From assembly GCF_000424105.1 (NCBI RefSeq), contig NZ_AUJG01000013.1:1-64000 (forward strand): 64,000 nucleotides of DNA, given 5' to 3'. The position numbers and the translations under genes are program-made. This DNA comes from Lachnospira multipara ATCC 19207. GTDB lineage: Bacteria; Bacillota; Clostridia; Lachnospirales; Lachnospiraceae. The notes under the pieces were generated by a model. It did not search any database and was not told where the DNA came from. It worked only from the letters and a program-made list of their open reading frames with translations. Of this stretch, positions 33,651 through 42,384 are shown piece by piece; position 1 is the stretch's first letter, and each line of letters opens with the position of its first letter.

Positions 33651-33726
33651 ACGAAACACTTTTACTATTTTTAACGCGTGTCTTGTATAAAGATAGAAGT
33701 GGAGAATATAAGGGAGGAAAATGTAT

Positions 33727-35445
33727 ATGAACAGTCTAGTAATTTTAGCTATTGCAGTTGTAGCTCTTTTGCTTGGTTATACTCTTTATGGTAGATTCCT
33801 TGCAAAGAAGTGGGGAGTTGACCCTAAGAAAAAAACACCTGCATATGAGTATGAAGATGGAAAAGATTATGTACCATCTTCAAAACTAACAGTATTTGCA
33901 CATCAATTTTCATCAATTGCAGGAGCAGGCCCTGTGCAAGGCCCAATTCTTGCAGCTATGTTTGGATGGGTTCCAGTACTTATTTGGCTATTAGTAGGTG
34001 GAGTTTTCTTTGGTGCAGTACAAGATTTCGGTGCCCTATATGCATCAGTTAAAAACGAAGGAAAGTCAATTGGACTTATTATTGAAAAATATATTGGAAA
34101 AGTAGGTAGAAGATTCTTCTCATTATTTGAATGGCTCTTTACATTACTTGTAATTGCAGCATTTACATCAATGGTATCATCTACATTTAATGGTTTTAAG
34201 ACAACTACAGAAGGAACTGTTAAAAACTTTAACGGTGCATCAGCAGCTACAATTTCAATGCTATTTATCTTTGTAGCTATTGCCTTTGGTATCTTTAATA
34301 AATTTGTAAAAATAAGACAAGAAGCAGTAAAGTCAGTTATTGCTGTTGTACTTGTAGTTGCAATGTTTGCAGTAGGTATGCAGTTACCAATTTACCTTAA
34401 TGCAAGTCAGTGGAATTTAGTAATTATGGTATATCTTTTTGCGGCAGCAGTAATGCCAATGTGGTTACTTATGCAGCCAAGAGATTATCTTACAACATTT
34501 ATGTTAGTTGCTATGGTTTTATCAGCATTTGTAGGTGTAATTATTGCACATCCTAGCATGAATCTTAATAGCTTTAATGGCTTTACAGTTACTTCGGCAT
34601 CAGGATCTGTAAGCTATTTATTCCCTACACTTTTTGTAACTATTGCTTGTGGCGCTGTTTCAGGTTTCCACAGCCTCGTTTCATCAGGAACATCATCAAA
34701 GACAGTATCTAATGAAAAAGACATGTTATTCGTTGGATATGGCGCTATGATCCTTGAGACATTACTTGGTGTTATTTCACTTATTATTGTAGGTGCAGTA
34801 GCAGTAAACGGTGGCGCTCCAGCAGGCCTTACACCATTCCAGATTTTTTCAGCTGGTGTTGCAGGCTTCCTTGAAAAGTTTGGAATTCCTAATACCGTTG
34901 CAAATGTATTTATGACAATGTGCGTTTCAGCTCTTGCTCTTACAAGTCTTGATTCCGTTGCAAGAATTGGACGTATGGCATTCCAGGAATTATTCCAGAC
35001 AGAGAATGAGAATAAGTCAGTGCTTGAAAAGATTTGCACTAACCAGTATTTTGCAACAGTAATTACACTTGTACTTGGTTATTTACTTTGCCTTGGTGGT
35101 TATGAAAATGTATGGGCTTTATTTGGTTCAGCAAATCAGATGTTAGCTGCTTTAGTACTTATTGGTATTGCAGTATTCTTAAAGGCAACAGGAAGAAAGC
35201 ATAAGATGTTACTTCCTCCAATGTTTATTATGTTTGCAGTAACATTTAGCGCAATCATTTTAAATGTAAAGGGAAATATTGAAAGCTTTGTTAATGGAAA
35301 GGGAACTTTCCTTGTAAATGGTTTACAGCTTATTGTAGCTGCTTTCCTTATTGTACTTGGCGTATTAGTATTAGTTACATGCCTTAAAACATTAATAAAG
35401 ACAAAAAACGGTGAAGCAAGCGACACAAACCAAAATGCTGCTTAA
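33727..35445 (+). CDS. cstA: CstA-family carbon starvation/peptide-pyruvate transporter
   Basis: A 572-aa polytopic membrane protein. The CstA N-domain begins with LAIAVVALLLGYTLYGRFLAKKWGVDP, and the family motifs IAGAGPVQGPILAAMFGW and VQDFGALYASVKNEGKSIG follow; SGFHSLVSSGTSSKTV lies mid-protein. CstA/BtsT proteins import peptides or pyruvate. Enterobacterial CstA is longer (about 700 aa), but the shorter form is common in clostridia. ATG 33721 sits only 3 bp from the SD GGGAGG, so ATG 33727 is favoured. Two palindromes lie in its 5' region, suggesting regulated expression. Confidence 0.9.
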   Translation: MNSLVILAIAVVALLLGYTLYGRFLAKKWGVDPKKKTPAYEYEDGKDYVPSSKLTVFAHQFSSIAGAGPVQGPILAAMFGWVPVLIWLLVGGVFFGAVQDFGALYASVKNEGKSIGLIIEKYIGKVGRRFFSLFEWLFTLLVIAAFTSMVSSTFNGFKTTTEGTVKNFNGASAATISMLFIFVAIAFGIFNKFVKIRQEAVKSVIAVVLVVAMFAVGMQLPIYLNASQWNLVIMVYLFAAAVMPMWLLMQPRDYLTTFMLVAMVLSAFVGVIIAHPSMNLNSFNGFTVTSASGSVSYLFPTLFVTIACGAVSGFHSLVSSGTSSKTVSNEKDMLFVGYGAMILETLLGVISLIIVGAVAVNGGAPAGLTPFQIFSAGVAGFLEKFGIPNTVANVFMTMCVSALALTSLDSVARIGRMAFQELFQTENENKSVLEKICTNQYFATVITLVLGYLLCLGGYENVWALFGSANQMLAALVLIGIAVFLKATGRKHKMLLPPMFIMFAVTFSAIILNVKGNIESFVNGKGTFLVNGLQLIVAAFLIVLGVLVLVTCLKTLIKTKNGEASDTNQNAA

Positions 35446-35448
35446 CTT

Positions 35449-35540
35449 GTAGCAATTTCGAAGAAAGTGCTACACATGTGCGAGCCAGCGGCAAGGCCGC
35501 ATCTAATGCGAGCACTTCACGACAGTGTGCGAGCACCACG
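35449..35540. repeat. GC-rich intergenic repeat-like element after cstA
   Basis: GTAGCA/TGCTAC arms (35449-35472), GCGGCAAGGCCGC, and direct repeats TGTGCGAGC at 35478 and 35526 with a related ATGCGAGCAC between them. It is far richer in GC than its surroundings and sits in the same context (just after a stop codon) as the block following uxaA, but does not share its sequence. Confidence 0.5.
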
Positions 35541-35574
35541 AATCTAATAATAAGAAAAAAGCTTATAAAAAAGA

Positions 35575-35617
35575 AAAAGCTTGTGAATTATGATAAATAT
35601 AATTCACAAGCTTTTTT
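35575..35617. terminator. Bidirectional terminator between cstA and eda
   Basis: AAAAGCTTGTGAATTAT and ATAATTCACAAGCTTTT form a perfect 17-bp stem with A- and T-runs on the two sides. It serves two convergent genes. Confidence 0.92.
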
Positions 35618-35677
35618 ATGTATTAAATTTACCTAGTAATCAATTAGCCTAGATAACATTTTTACAAAAATAATAAA

Positions 35678-36637
35678 TTACTTTGTTGCAAGATGAATTG
35701 CATATCCTCCAAATTCACCTTCAAGGTAAATAGCCTTAAATACGCCTTCCTTAACAACTCTAGAAGCCTCTTCAAACTTGAAGCCTCTCTTTTCTAAGTG
35801 GTAAACAGCTCTATCCATGTAGTTTGTAGAAATAGCAATATGACCATGAGTACCACGACCTGGCTTCTTCATGATTTCAAATGCTGTATCAGAAAAGATT
35901 GAGCTATTGCCGTTCTTAGGTTCGAAGTTAAATACCTTCTTAAATGTATCAGCAAGAGCAAAAGCTTCTTCTTCGCTAGGCATATTAACACCAACGTGCT
36001 TAATCTTTAAGTCAAGCATTGTATCAACAGCTTCACGAGTAAGTCTTGTGATTTCTTCGAAGTTACCAGCAGCAACTAAGTCCTTCTTAACCATCCAAGA
36101 ACCACCGCAGCAAACAATCTTCTTAAAGTCAAGGTAAGACTTTAAGTTAGAAGCGTTAATACCACCTGTTGGCATAAACTTCATCTGTGTATATGGAGCA
36201 GACATAGCCTTAATCATAGCAAGACCACCTGCAGCTTCAGCAGGGAAGAATTTAACAACATCTAAGCCAAGTTCAATAGCAACTTCAACATCTGAAGGAT
36301 TGCTTGTACCTGGGATGATAGGATATCCCTTATCGATACAGTGCTTAACAACCTTAGGATTAAGACCTGGAGATACGATAAACTTAGCACCAGCGTTCAT
36401 AGCTCTATCAGCCTGCTCTGGTGTAAGTACTGTACCAGCACCAACGATCATTTCTGGGAATTCCTTAGCCATGATCTTAATAGATTCTTCTGCAGCTTCA
36501 GTTCTAAATGTAACTTCTGCACATGGAAGTCCACCATCAATTAAAGCCTTAGCAAGTGGCTTGGCATCCTTAGCATCGTCAAGTGCAATAACTGGAACGA
36601 TACCAATAAGACCAAGTTCTTCAATAACCTTATTCAT
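35678..36637 (-). CDS. eda: KDPG/KHG aldolase with C-terminal VOC-like domain
   Basis: Cleaves 2-keto-3-deoxy-6-phosphogluconate to pyruvate and glyceraldehyde-3-phosphate, the last step of hexuronate catabolism. The aldolase domain (about residues 1-205) has PCAEVTFRTEAAEESI, VGAGTVLT, the Schiff-base lysine in LDVVKFFPAE and KFMPTGGI. A roughly 110-residue extension (about 210-319; IKHVGVNMPSEEEAFALADT, HGHIAISTNYMDRAVYHLEK) looks like a glyoxalase/VOC fold. ATG 36637 with SD GGAGA is chosen over an upstream in-frame extension into the promoter. It is divergent from kdgK. Confidence 0.95.
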   Translation of the reverse strand: MNKVIEELGLIGIVPVIALDDAKDAKPLAKALIDGGLPCAEVTFRTEAAEESIKIMAKEFPEMIVGAGTVLTPEQADRAMNAGAKFIVSPGLNPKVVKHCIDKGYPIIPGTSNPSDVEVAIELGLDVVKFFPAEAAGGLAMIKAMSAPYTQMKFMPTGGINASNLKSYLDFKKIVCCGGSWMVKKDLVAAGNFEEITRLTREAVDTMLDLKIKHVGVNMPSEEEAFALADTFKKVFNFEPKNGNSSIFSDTAFEIMKKPGRGTHGHIAISTNYMDRAVYHLEKRGFKFEEASRVVKEGVFKAIYLEGEFGGYAIHLATK

Positions 36638-36663
36638 AATAATCTCCTCTCGTTTTAAAACGC

Positions 36664-36701
36664 AATTTATGGTTAATAAAACTAAATTAACCCCATAAAT
36701 T
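36664..36701. promoter_or_regulatory. Imperfect palindrome overlapping the eda -10 (candidate operator)
   Basis: AATTTATGGTTAAT (36664-36677) matches the complement of the right arm ATTAACCCCATAAATT, with two extra bases. It overlaps the eda -10 and transcript start, as a repressor site would. It could also form a 5' hairpin. Confidence 0.5.
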
Positions 36702-36727
36702 ATAGGTTTCACGCATATTTTTGTCAA
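36699..36727 (-). promoter_or_regulatory. Consensus promoter of eda
   Basis: On the minus strand TTGACA (36727-36722), 17 bp, TATAAT (36704-36699): a perfect consensus with ideal spacing. Confidence 0.88.
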
Positions 36728-36874
36728 ATGAATAGAGGAGGAAAATGAAAAAAATTATTGTTAAAATTTATAATTTTTACAGTATGTTCATAATTTGCTA
36801 AAAAACTCTAGATAATTAAAGAACTTTGTGGTAAAATCTTTTAGTATTTATAAATCTTTGGGAGGTATATTATA

Positions 36875-37972
36875 ATGGAACTTAATTTAAGACCAGCTGA
36901 AGAATGCGCATTTGACGCTGTTTCATTAGGTGAAGTAATGCTTCGTCTTGATCCAGGTGAAGGTCGTATCCGTACAGCAAGAAACTTTAGAGCATGGGAA
37001 GGCGGCGGAGAATATAACGTAGTACGTGGTCTTCGTAGATGTTTTGGCCTTAAGACAGCTGTATTAACAGCTTTCGCAGATAACGAAGTTGGTAAGCTTA
37101 TGGAAGACTTCATCCTTCAGGGTGGCGTTGATACATCACTTATCTGCTGGAAGAAGACTGATGGTATCGGTCGTCTTTGCCGTAACGGTATCAACTTTAC
37201 AGAAAGAGGATTTGGTATCCGTGGTGCTGTAGGTTGTTCAGATAGAGCTAACACAGCTATTTCTCAGGCTAAGCCAGAGGATTTTGATTTTGATTATATC
37301 TTTGGTACACTTGGTGTTCGTTGGTTACATACAGGCGGTATCTATGCTGCATTATCAGAGCAGTCATGTGAAACTGTACTTGCTGCAATCAAGACAGCTA
37401 AGAAGTATGGTACAATCGTATCTTACGATCTTAACTACCGTCCATCTATGTGGTCAGCTATCGGTGGCTTAGAGAAGGCTCAGGAAGTTAACAAGGAAAT
37501 CGCTAAGTATGTTGATGTTATGATCGGTAACGAAGAAGACTTCACAGCTTGCTTAGGTTTCGAAATCGAAGGTAACGACGCTAACCTTAAGTCTCTTAAC
37601 ATCGAAGGTTATAAGAAGATGATCAACGAAGCAGTTAAGACATATCCTAACTTCAAGGCAGTAGCTACAACACTTAGAACAGTTAAGACAGCTACAGTTA
37701 ACGATTGGTCAGCACTTTGCTGGGCTGGTGGAGAAATCTACAAGGCTAAGCAGTATGACGGTCTTGAAATCATGGATAGAGTTGGTGGCGGTGATTCATT
37801 CGCTTCAGGTCTTATCTATGGTCTTATGACAACAGGTGATGCAGAAACAGCTGTTAACTACGGTGCAGCTCACGGTGCATTAGCTATGACAACACCTGGT
37901 GATACAACAATGGCTTCTAAGAAGGAAGTTGAAGCTATCATGGGTGGCGCTGGCGCTAGAGTTCAGAGATAA
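36875..37972 (+). CDS. kdgK: 2-keto-3-deoxygluconate kinase (PfkB family)
   Basis: Phosphorylates KDG to KDPG, linking uxaA to eda. The 365-aa PfkB sugar kinase has an N-terminal substrate motif (LRLDPGEGRIRTARNF, WEGGGEYNVVRGL) and the C-terminal GGGDSFASGLIYGL with its catalytic Asp. It is somewhat longer than the usual 310-340 aa. Codons are strongly biased to AAC, GGT and TAC, suggesting high expression. The SD GGGAGG is 11 bp upstream of ATG. Substrate assignment rests on the family and the context of uxa genes and eda. Confidence 0.88.
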   Translation: MELNLRPAEECAFDAVSLGEVMLRLDPGEGRIRTARNFRAWEGGGEYNVVRGLRRCFGLKTAVLTAFADNEVGKLMEDFILQGGVDTSLICWKKTDGIGRLCRNGINFTERGFGIRGAVGCSDRANTAISQAKPEDFDFDYIFGTLGVRWLHTGGIYAALSEQSCETVLAAIKTAKKYGTIVSYDLNYRPSMWSAIGGLEKAQEVNKEIAKYVDVMIGNEEDFTACLGFEIEGNDANLKSLNIEGYKKMINEAVKTYPNFKAVATTLRTVKTATVNDWSALCWAGGEIYKAKQYDGLEIMDRVGGGDSFASGLIYGLMTTGDAETAVNYGAAHGALAMTTPGDTTMASKKEVEAIMGGAGARVQR

Positions 37973-37996
37973 TTTAACACGTTTTAGTGTTTTTTA

Positions 37997-38023
37997 GGGC
38001 ATCTTTAGAGATGCCCTTTTTTT
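37997..38023 (+). terminator. Terminator of kdgK
   Basis: GGGCATCT and AGATGCCC form a perfect 8-bp stem (loop TTAG), followed by seven T. Confidence 0.92.
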
Positions 38024-38182
38024 ATGCATTTAAGGAAAATGTATTGCCAAACACAAAGAATAAGCCTTCCAAGTCTTTTAACATTTTCATAAAAATAAAT
38101 CTAAACTAGAGGTTAACTTTCCTAAAATTTAGCCGATAACTTATATGAAGTGGATAAAAAGCCACTTTATTTATGCATGATA

Positions 38183-38226
38183 CTTAACTCAGTCGCGCAA
38201 GACTCGCGAGGGAGTCTTGACTTAAA
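38183..38226. repeat. Partial dispersed repeat, copy C
   Basis: CTTAACTCAGTCG matches the palindrome arm of copies A and B. CAAGACTC/GAGTCTTG forms a hairpin whose right part AGTCTTGACT matches the 15-bp motif of copies A and D. It is a mosaic of the two motif types, in the gap before the Big_2 gene. Confidence 0.7.
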
Positions 38227-38281
38227 ATATAGATTTTTATTAGAAGGGGTAAGGGATTTAACCATCTAGTTAGGAGGTAGT

Positions 38282-41200
38282 ATGAAGAAATTTATGAGAC
38301 TTAGGTTAAAATGGAAGCTAACAATAGGAGCGATGTTAGCTGTTATTTTAGTGTGGGGAGCGATTTATATTGCTATTGGTGATACAAGTGTAAATCTCTC
38401 ATTAAATGTGTCTACTCTCTCTATAACTGAAGGGTCAACTTCAACTGCCCTTTATACATCTACATTTTCAGGAACAGATGACAATTATGTAGATGCAACA
38501 GATCCCTCTCTTAATGGTCTAGCAAGCGTTAATAGACTTGTTTGGACTAGTTCTAATTCTGGAGTAGTTGCTTTAGTAGATGATGATGGCGACTACGTGA
38601 ATACAGTAGAAAAAACTATTAGACCAACTCTTTATGGAGCTAGTGCAGGTAAAGCAACAGTTACAGTTTCTTATCATTCAAGGACTTATGATGAAAATGG
38701 TAGCATTGCCACAGATACTGTTGTTAAATCCGCTTCTGCCTCTGTAAATGTACCTATAGAAGTTGAATTTTATGTTACTCGAGGCGGAATGGATGTTACA
38801 AATGAAAACTTCTATGAAATTGGCGATATTATTACCATTACAAGTAATACTTCAACTTCTAATCCTTTATTTATATCAACAACTTATGATACTAGTGGAA
38901 ATGTGACAAGTGACGGAATAGTAGAACTAGTATCTTCAACTTATAATTCAGCAAGCCTTAAAGTAGTGGGTGGTGGTAAAACTGTAATTACTGCAAGAAC
39001 TACTGATGGAGAGGGCGTGGAGGCTCTTTCAAAAAACTTTACTTGTGTGGGCGAAGTGAAATTCCTAGAAGGATCTACTTATGCTAATAGCCAGGGACAC
39101 TATATTCAAACTTTAAGTTCTGGTCAGAAGTATATGATTTTAGATGATACTGATTTTAAGAGCTTTACTTATGAGACTGTGCCTTCAAATGTAACAACAC
39201 CTACAAGTTCTGGTGTGGAATATAAAATTGATGATACAAGCATTGCAACAGTTACTGCAGGAGATGTTTGTGGCGTGGCAGCAGGAGTTACTAAGCTTTC
39301 TGCAGGTGTAACGGTTACTGATGTAAATGGAAATAGTACCTGGCTTACTTATGACACAGTAAATATTGTTGTGCCTTTTAAGAAGCAAGGAGAAGAGACT
39401 ACTACTTTAAATGTGGAGGATCAACTACAGCTATATACTAGTGGCTTGTCAAGTGAGGTAACCTGGTCTACTTCAAATACCTCTGTGCTTCAGGTAGATG
39501 CCTCTACAGGACTTGTAACAGCAACGGGCGCTGGAACTGCAATTATTTATGCTACAAGAACTCAGGATGAGTTATATACAACCTATAATCAGACCTATCA
39601 GTTATTATATACAATTACAGTAATTGACGATTTTGGACTAAGTACCACAACAGCCACTTTAAATATAGGGGATTCCTTTGATTTAAAGGCCTTAGTAACT
39701 AATGAAGTAACTAAGGAGGATATTACTTATACAATCACCAATCAGGCAAATGATGCAGGGGTTGTGCCTACAGGTGATATTGTAACAGTAGTACAATCCG
39801 ATGATGGTCTTACATTTACAGTAACAGGTGCCTCTGCCGGAACGACTCATATTAAGGTTATTCAAAATATTAATGGCGTTATTAAATCTGACACCTGCGT
39901 AGTTTATGTAACAACTCCAGTTGAGGGAATTTCCATTAATCCTTCAACTATAGATATACCAATTGGTACAACCTCTACAGTGCAATTAGAATTTACACCG
40001 GAGAGCCCAACTAATAATACAGTTTATTGGTTTACTTCAGATAGTAGTGTGGCAACTGTAACAGGAACTAGCTATACAGCAGATATTACCGGTGTAAAGG
40101 GTGGAACATGTACTATTTCAGTAATTTCACAAGATGGCCTTTATATGGCAAGCTGTACTGTTAATGTAACAGTTGCAGTAACCGGCGTTAGCCTTAATGC
40201 TACTAGTGTGTCTACTAATCTTTCAGTAGGACAGTATCAATTAGTAGCAACAGTAACACCTTCTAATTCTGACGGTGTTAATAAAAATGTAACTTGGACA
40301 TCATCAAATACTAGCGTAGCAACAGTTGATGAGAACGGTTTAGTAACATTTGTATCCTCAGGAAATGTAACTATCGTCTGCCAGACAGTAGAGGGTGGTT
40401 ATCTTGCTATGTGTAATATTACAATTGCGATTCCTGTGGAATCTATTACTCTAAATCATACAGATGAGATTCTCTCTATTGGAGATACTTTAACTATATC
40501 CGCCACAGTTCTTCCACAGACTGCAACAAACAGAGAAGTTAGCTGGTCTTCTACTAATACTAGTGTTGCAACTGTAGATGAAAAGGGCGTTGTAACAGCA
40601 GTAGCTAGTGGTAGTGCCACAATCCTTTGTCAGTCAACGGATGGAACAGCCCTAGTTGAAACCTGTGCAATTTATGTAAAACAGCCAGTTACTTCTATTG
40701 AACTTACTACTACAGAAATTACAGTAAGAAAGGGACAGGTATTCTGGCTTTATGCAACAGTCCTTCCTGAAAATGCAGATAATAAGACTCTTACTTGGAC
40801 AAGTGCGAATTCAAATCTTGTTACTGTAGATTCAGATGGTAAGGTAACTGCCGTAGAGGCAACAGATGGCGCTGCCATTACAATTACATGTACCAATAAC
40901 GACACAGGCATTTATGCAACCTGTAAGGTAACTGTAACCCAGCCAGTAACTGGAATTACACTTAATTCATCTTATCAGGAATTATGGGTAGGATCAAAGT
41001 ATGCTATCATTCCAACTATTGAACCAACTGATGCGGAAAATAAAAAAGTTACTTATCTTTCAAGTGATGAATCAGTAGCAAAAGTAGATGAAAATGGCGT
41101 AGTTACAGCAGTGGCTGGTGGTTCTTGTGTAATTGAAGTTACAACAGAGGAATGCTCTTTAACGGCGGCTTGCAACATCGTAGTATTTGAATATGTATCA

Positions 41201-42172
41201 ACGGTAAGTTTAGATCAAAGCGAATTTTATATAAACGTAGGAGATAAGAAGAAAATCAATGCCACAGTGGGGGCCGACACAGCCACTACAAAGACGGTTT
41301 CTTGGACCTCATCTAATGATTCATATTGTAGTGTGGATTCTAATGGCTATATAACTGCTATTAGTCCTGGAAATGTAACTATTACAGCAACGGCAATTGA
41401 TGGTAGTAGCGTTAGCGCAAGTTGTGTGGTACATGTGGTAAATCCTGTAACGGGAATTAGTGTTAGTCCTTCTACTTCAAGAATATTAGTGGGAGACTCT
41501 GTCATTTTGTCAGCCAATATTAGTCCTTCTAATGCAACTGTACAAAATGTTACATGGACAAGTTCAGATACAAGTATTGCTACAGTGGATGAACAGGGCG
41601 AAGTTATTGGTGTGGCAGCAGGTAAGGTTAAAATTACAGCTACTTCAACAGATGGCAATGACGTAAAAGGCGTAGCATGGGTTTATGTCACAACCCCAAT
41701 AAATATAACATCATTAAAGATTAACTCATCTAGTATCTATATGCTAAATGGTAAATCAAGACAGCTAAGTGTCATTGTAAGACCTGTAACAAATACAGAT
41801 GCCTATAGCTGGTATTCATCAGATACCGGTATTGTAACAGTTAATCAAAATGGCCTTATTACAACGGTAGGACCAGGAACTGCAGAAGTTTACGTAATGA
41901 GTGAAGGATCATCAGTTGAGGCTACTTGTACAGTTCACTCCCTTGCCCTTAGCTCAACCTCTATAACTTTAGAGCAGTACGATAGCTATTATTTAACAGT
42001 TATAGGAAATGATGAAGGCAATACTGTTACTTGGAGAAGTACAAACCCAAGAGTTGCAACAGTAAATGATGATGGAACAATTGTTGCAAGAAAAGCAGGA
42101 ACCTGTACTATAAAGGCAATTGTAGATAACAAAACTCTAAATTGCGTGGTACGTGTTACAAATTTTAGATAG
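38282..42172 (+). CDS. Large surface protein with tandem Big_2 (Ig-like) domains
   Basis: A 1296-aa exported protein. An N-terminal membrane segment (LTIGAMLAVILVWGAIYIAIG, split about residues 15-35) acts as signal or anchor. The rest is tandem bacterial Ig-like group 2 domains of about 80-85 aa. At least eleven are countable from the repeating VTWTSSNTSVATVDENGLV-type motif with an ensuing G-x-A-x-I strand. No LPXTG, SLH or catalytic module is visible, and it ends NCVVRVTNFR. Such proteins usually serve adhesion or cell-wall scaffolding. SD TAGGAGGT is 7 bp upstream. Single gene with a strong terminator. Confidence 0.92.
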   Translation: MKKFMRLRLKWKLTIGAMLAVILVWGAIYIAIGDTSVNLSLNVSTLSITEGSTSTALYTSTFSGTDDNYVDATDPSLNGLASVNRLVWTSSNSGVVALVDDDGDYVNTVEKTIRPTLYGASAGKATVTVSYHSRTYDENGSIATDTVVKSASASVNVPIEVEFYVTRGGMDVTNENFYEIGDIITITSNTSTSNPLFISTTYDTSGNVTSDGIVELVSSTYNSASLKVVGGGKTVITARTTDGEGVEALSKNFTCVGEVKFLEGSTYANSQGHYIQTLSSGQKYMILDDTDFKSFTYETVPSNVTTPTSSGVEYKIDDTSIATVTAGDVCGVAAGVTKLSAGVTVTDVNGNSTWLTYDTVNIVVPFKKQGEETTTLNVEDQLQLYTSGLSSEVTWSTSNTSVLQVDASTGLVTATGAGTAIIYATRTQDELYTTYNQTYQLLYTITVIDDFGLSTTTATLNIGDSFDLKALVTNEVTKEDITYTITNQANDAGVVPTGDIVTVVQSDDGLTFTVTGASAGTTHIKVIQNINGVIKSDTCVVYVTTPVEGISINPSTIDIPIGTTSTVQLEFTPESPTNNTVYWFTSDSSVATVTGTSYTADITGVKGGTCTISVISQDGLYMASCTVNVTVAVTGVSLNATSVSTNLSVGQYQLVATVTPSNSDGVNKNVTWTSSNTSVATVDENGLVTFVSSGNVTIVCQTVEGGYLAMCNITIAIPVESITLNHTDEILSIGDTLTISATVLPQTATNREVSWSSTNTSVATVDEKGVVTAVASGSATILCQSTDGTALVETCAIYVKQPVTSIELTTTEITVRKGQVFWLYATVLPENADNKTLTWTSANSNLVTVDSDGKVTAVEATDGAAITITCTNNDTGIYATCKVTVTQPVTGITLNSSYQELWVGSKYAIIPTIEPTDAENKKVTYLSSDESVAKVDENGVVTAVAGGSCVIEVTTEECSLTAACNIVVFEYVSTVSLDQSEFYINVGDKKKINATVGADTATTKTVSWTSSNDSYCSVDSNGYITAISPGNVTITATAIDGSSVSASCVVHVVNPVTGISVSPSTSRILVGDSVILSANISPSNATVQNVTWTSSDTSIATVDEQGEVIGVAAGKVKITATSTDGNDVKGVAWVYVTTPINITSLKINSSSIYMLNGKSRQLSVIVRPVTNTDAYSWYSSDTGIVTVNQNGLITTVGPGTAEVYVMSEGSSVEATCTVHSLALSSTSITLEQYDSYYLTVIGNDEGNTVTWRSTNPRVATVNDDGTIVARKAGTCTIKAIVDNKTLNCVVRVTNFR

Positions 42173-42282
42173 TTTAAGCATACTTTATTTCAAAGACACA
42201 ATTTGGACACAATTTAAAATTAGTATAATAGACAGATAGCAAAGTTAATTCTTTCTATCTCCCCCTCATATTTTTATTTTTT

Positions 42283-42315
42283 AAGGAGATGCTTGCACAC
42301 GCATCTCCTTTTTTT
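42283..42315 (+). terminator. Terminator of the Big_2 gene
   Basis: AAGGAGATGC and GCATCTCCTT form a perfect 10-bp stem (8-nt loop), followed by T-run. Confidence 0.92.
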
Positions 42316-42384
42316 ACGCCCTGTCTTGCGAAAATCCCCCATTTATGCTAAACTTAAAAAGTTAAATTCATTGGAGGAATTATT

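Noticed and set aside
36638-36727. N-terminal extension of the KDPG aldolase to 36727
   Set aside because: The added residues cover the eda promoter and operator-like palindrome. ATG 36637 has the SD and the family N-terminus.
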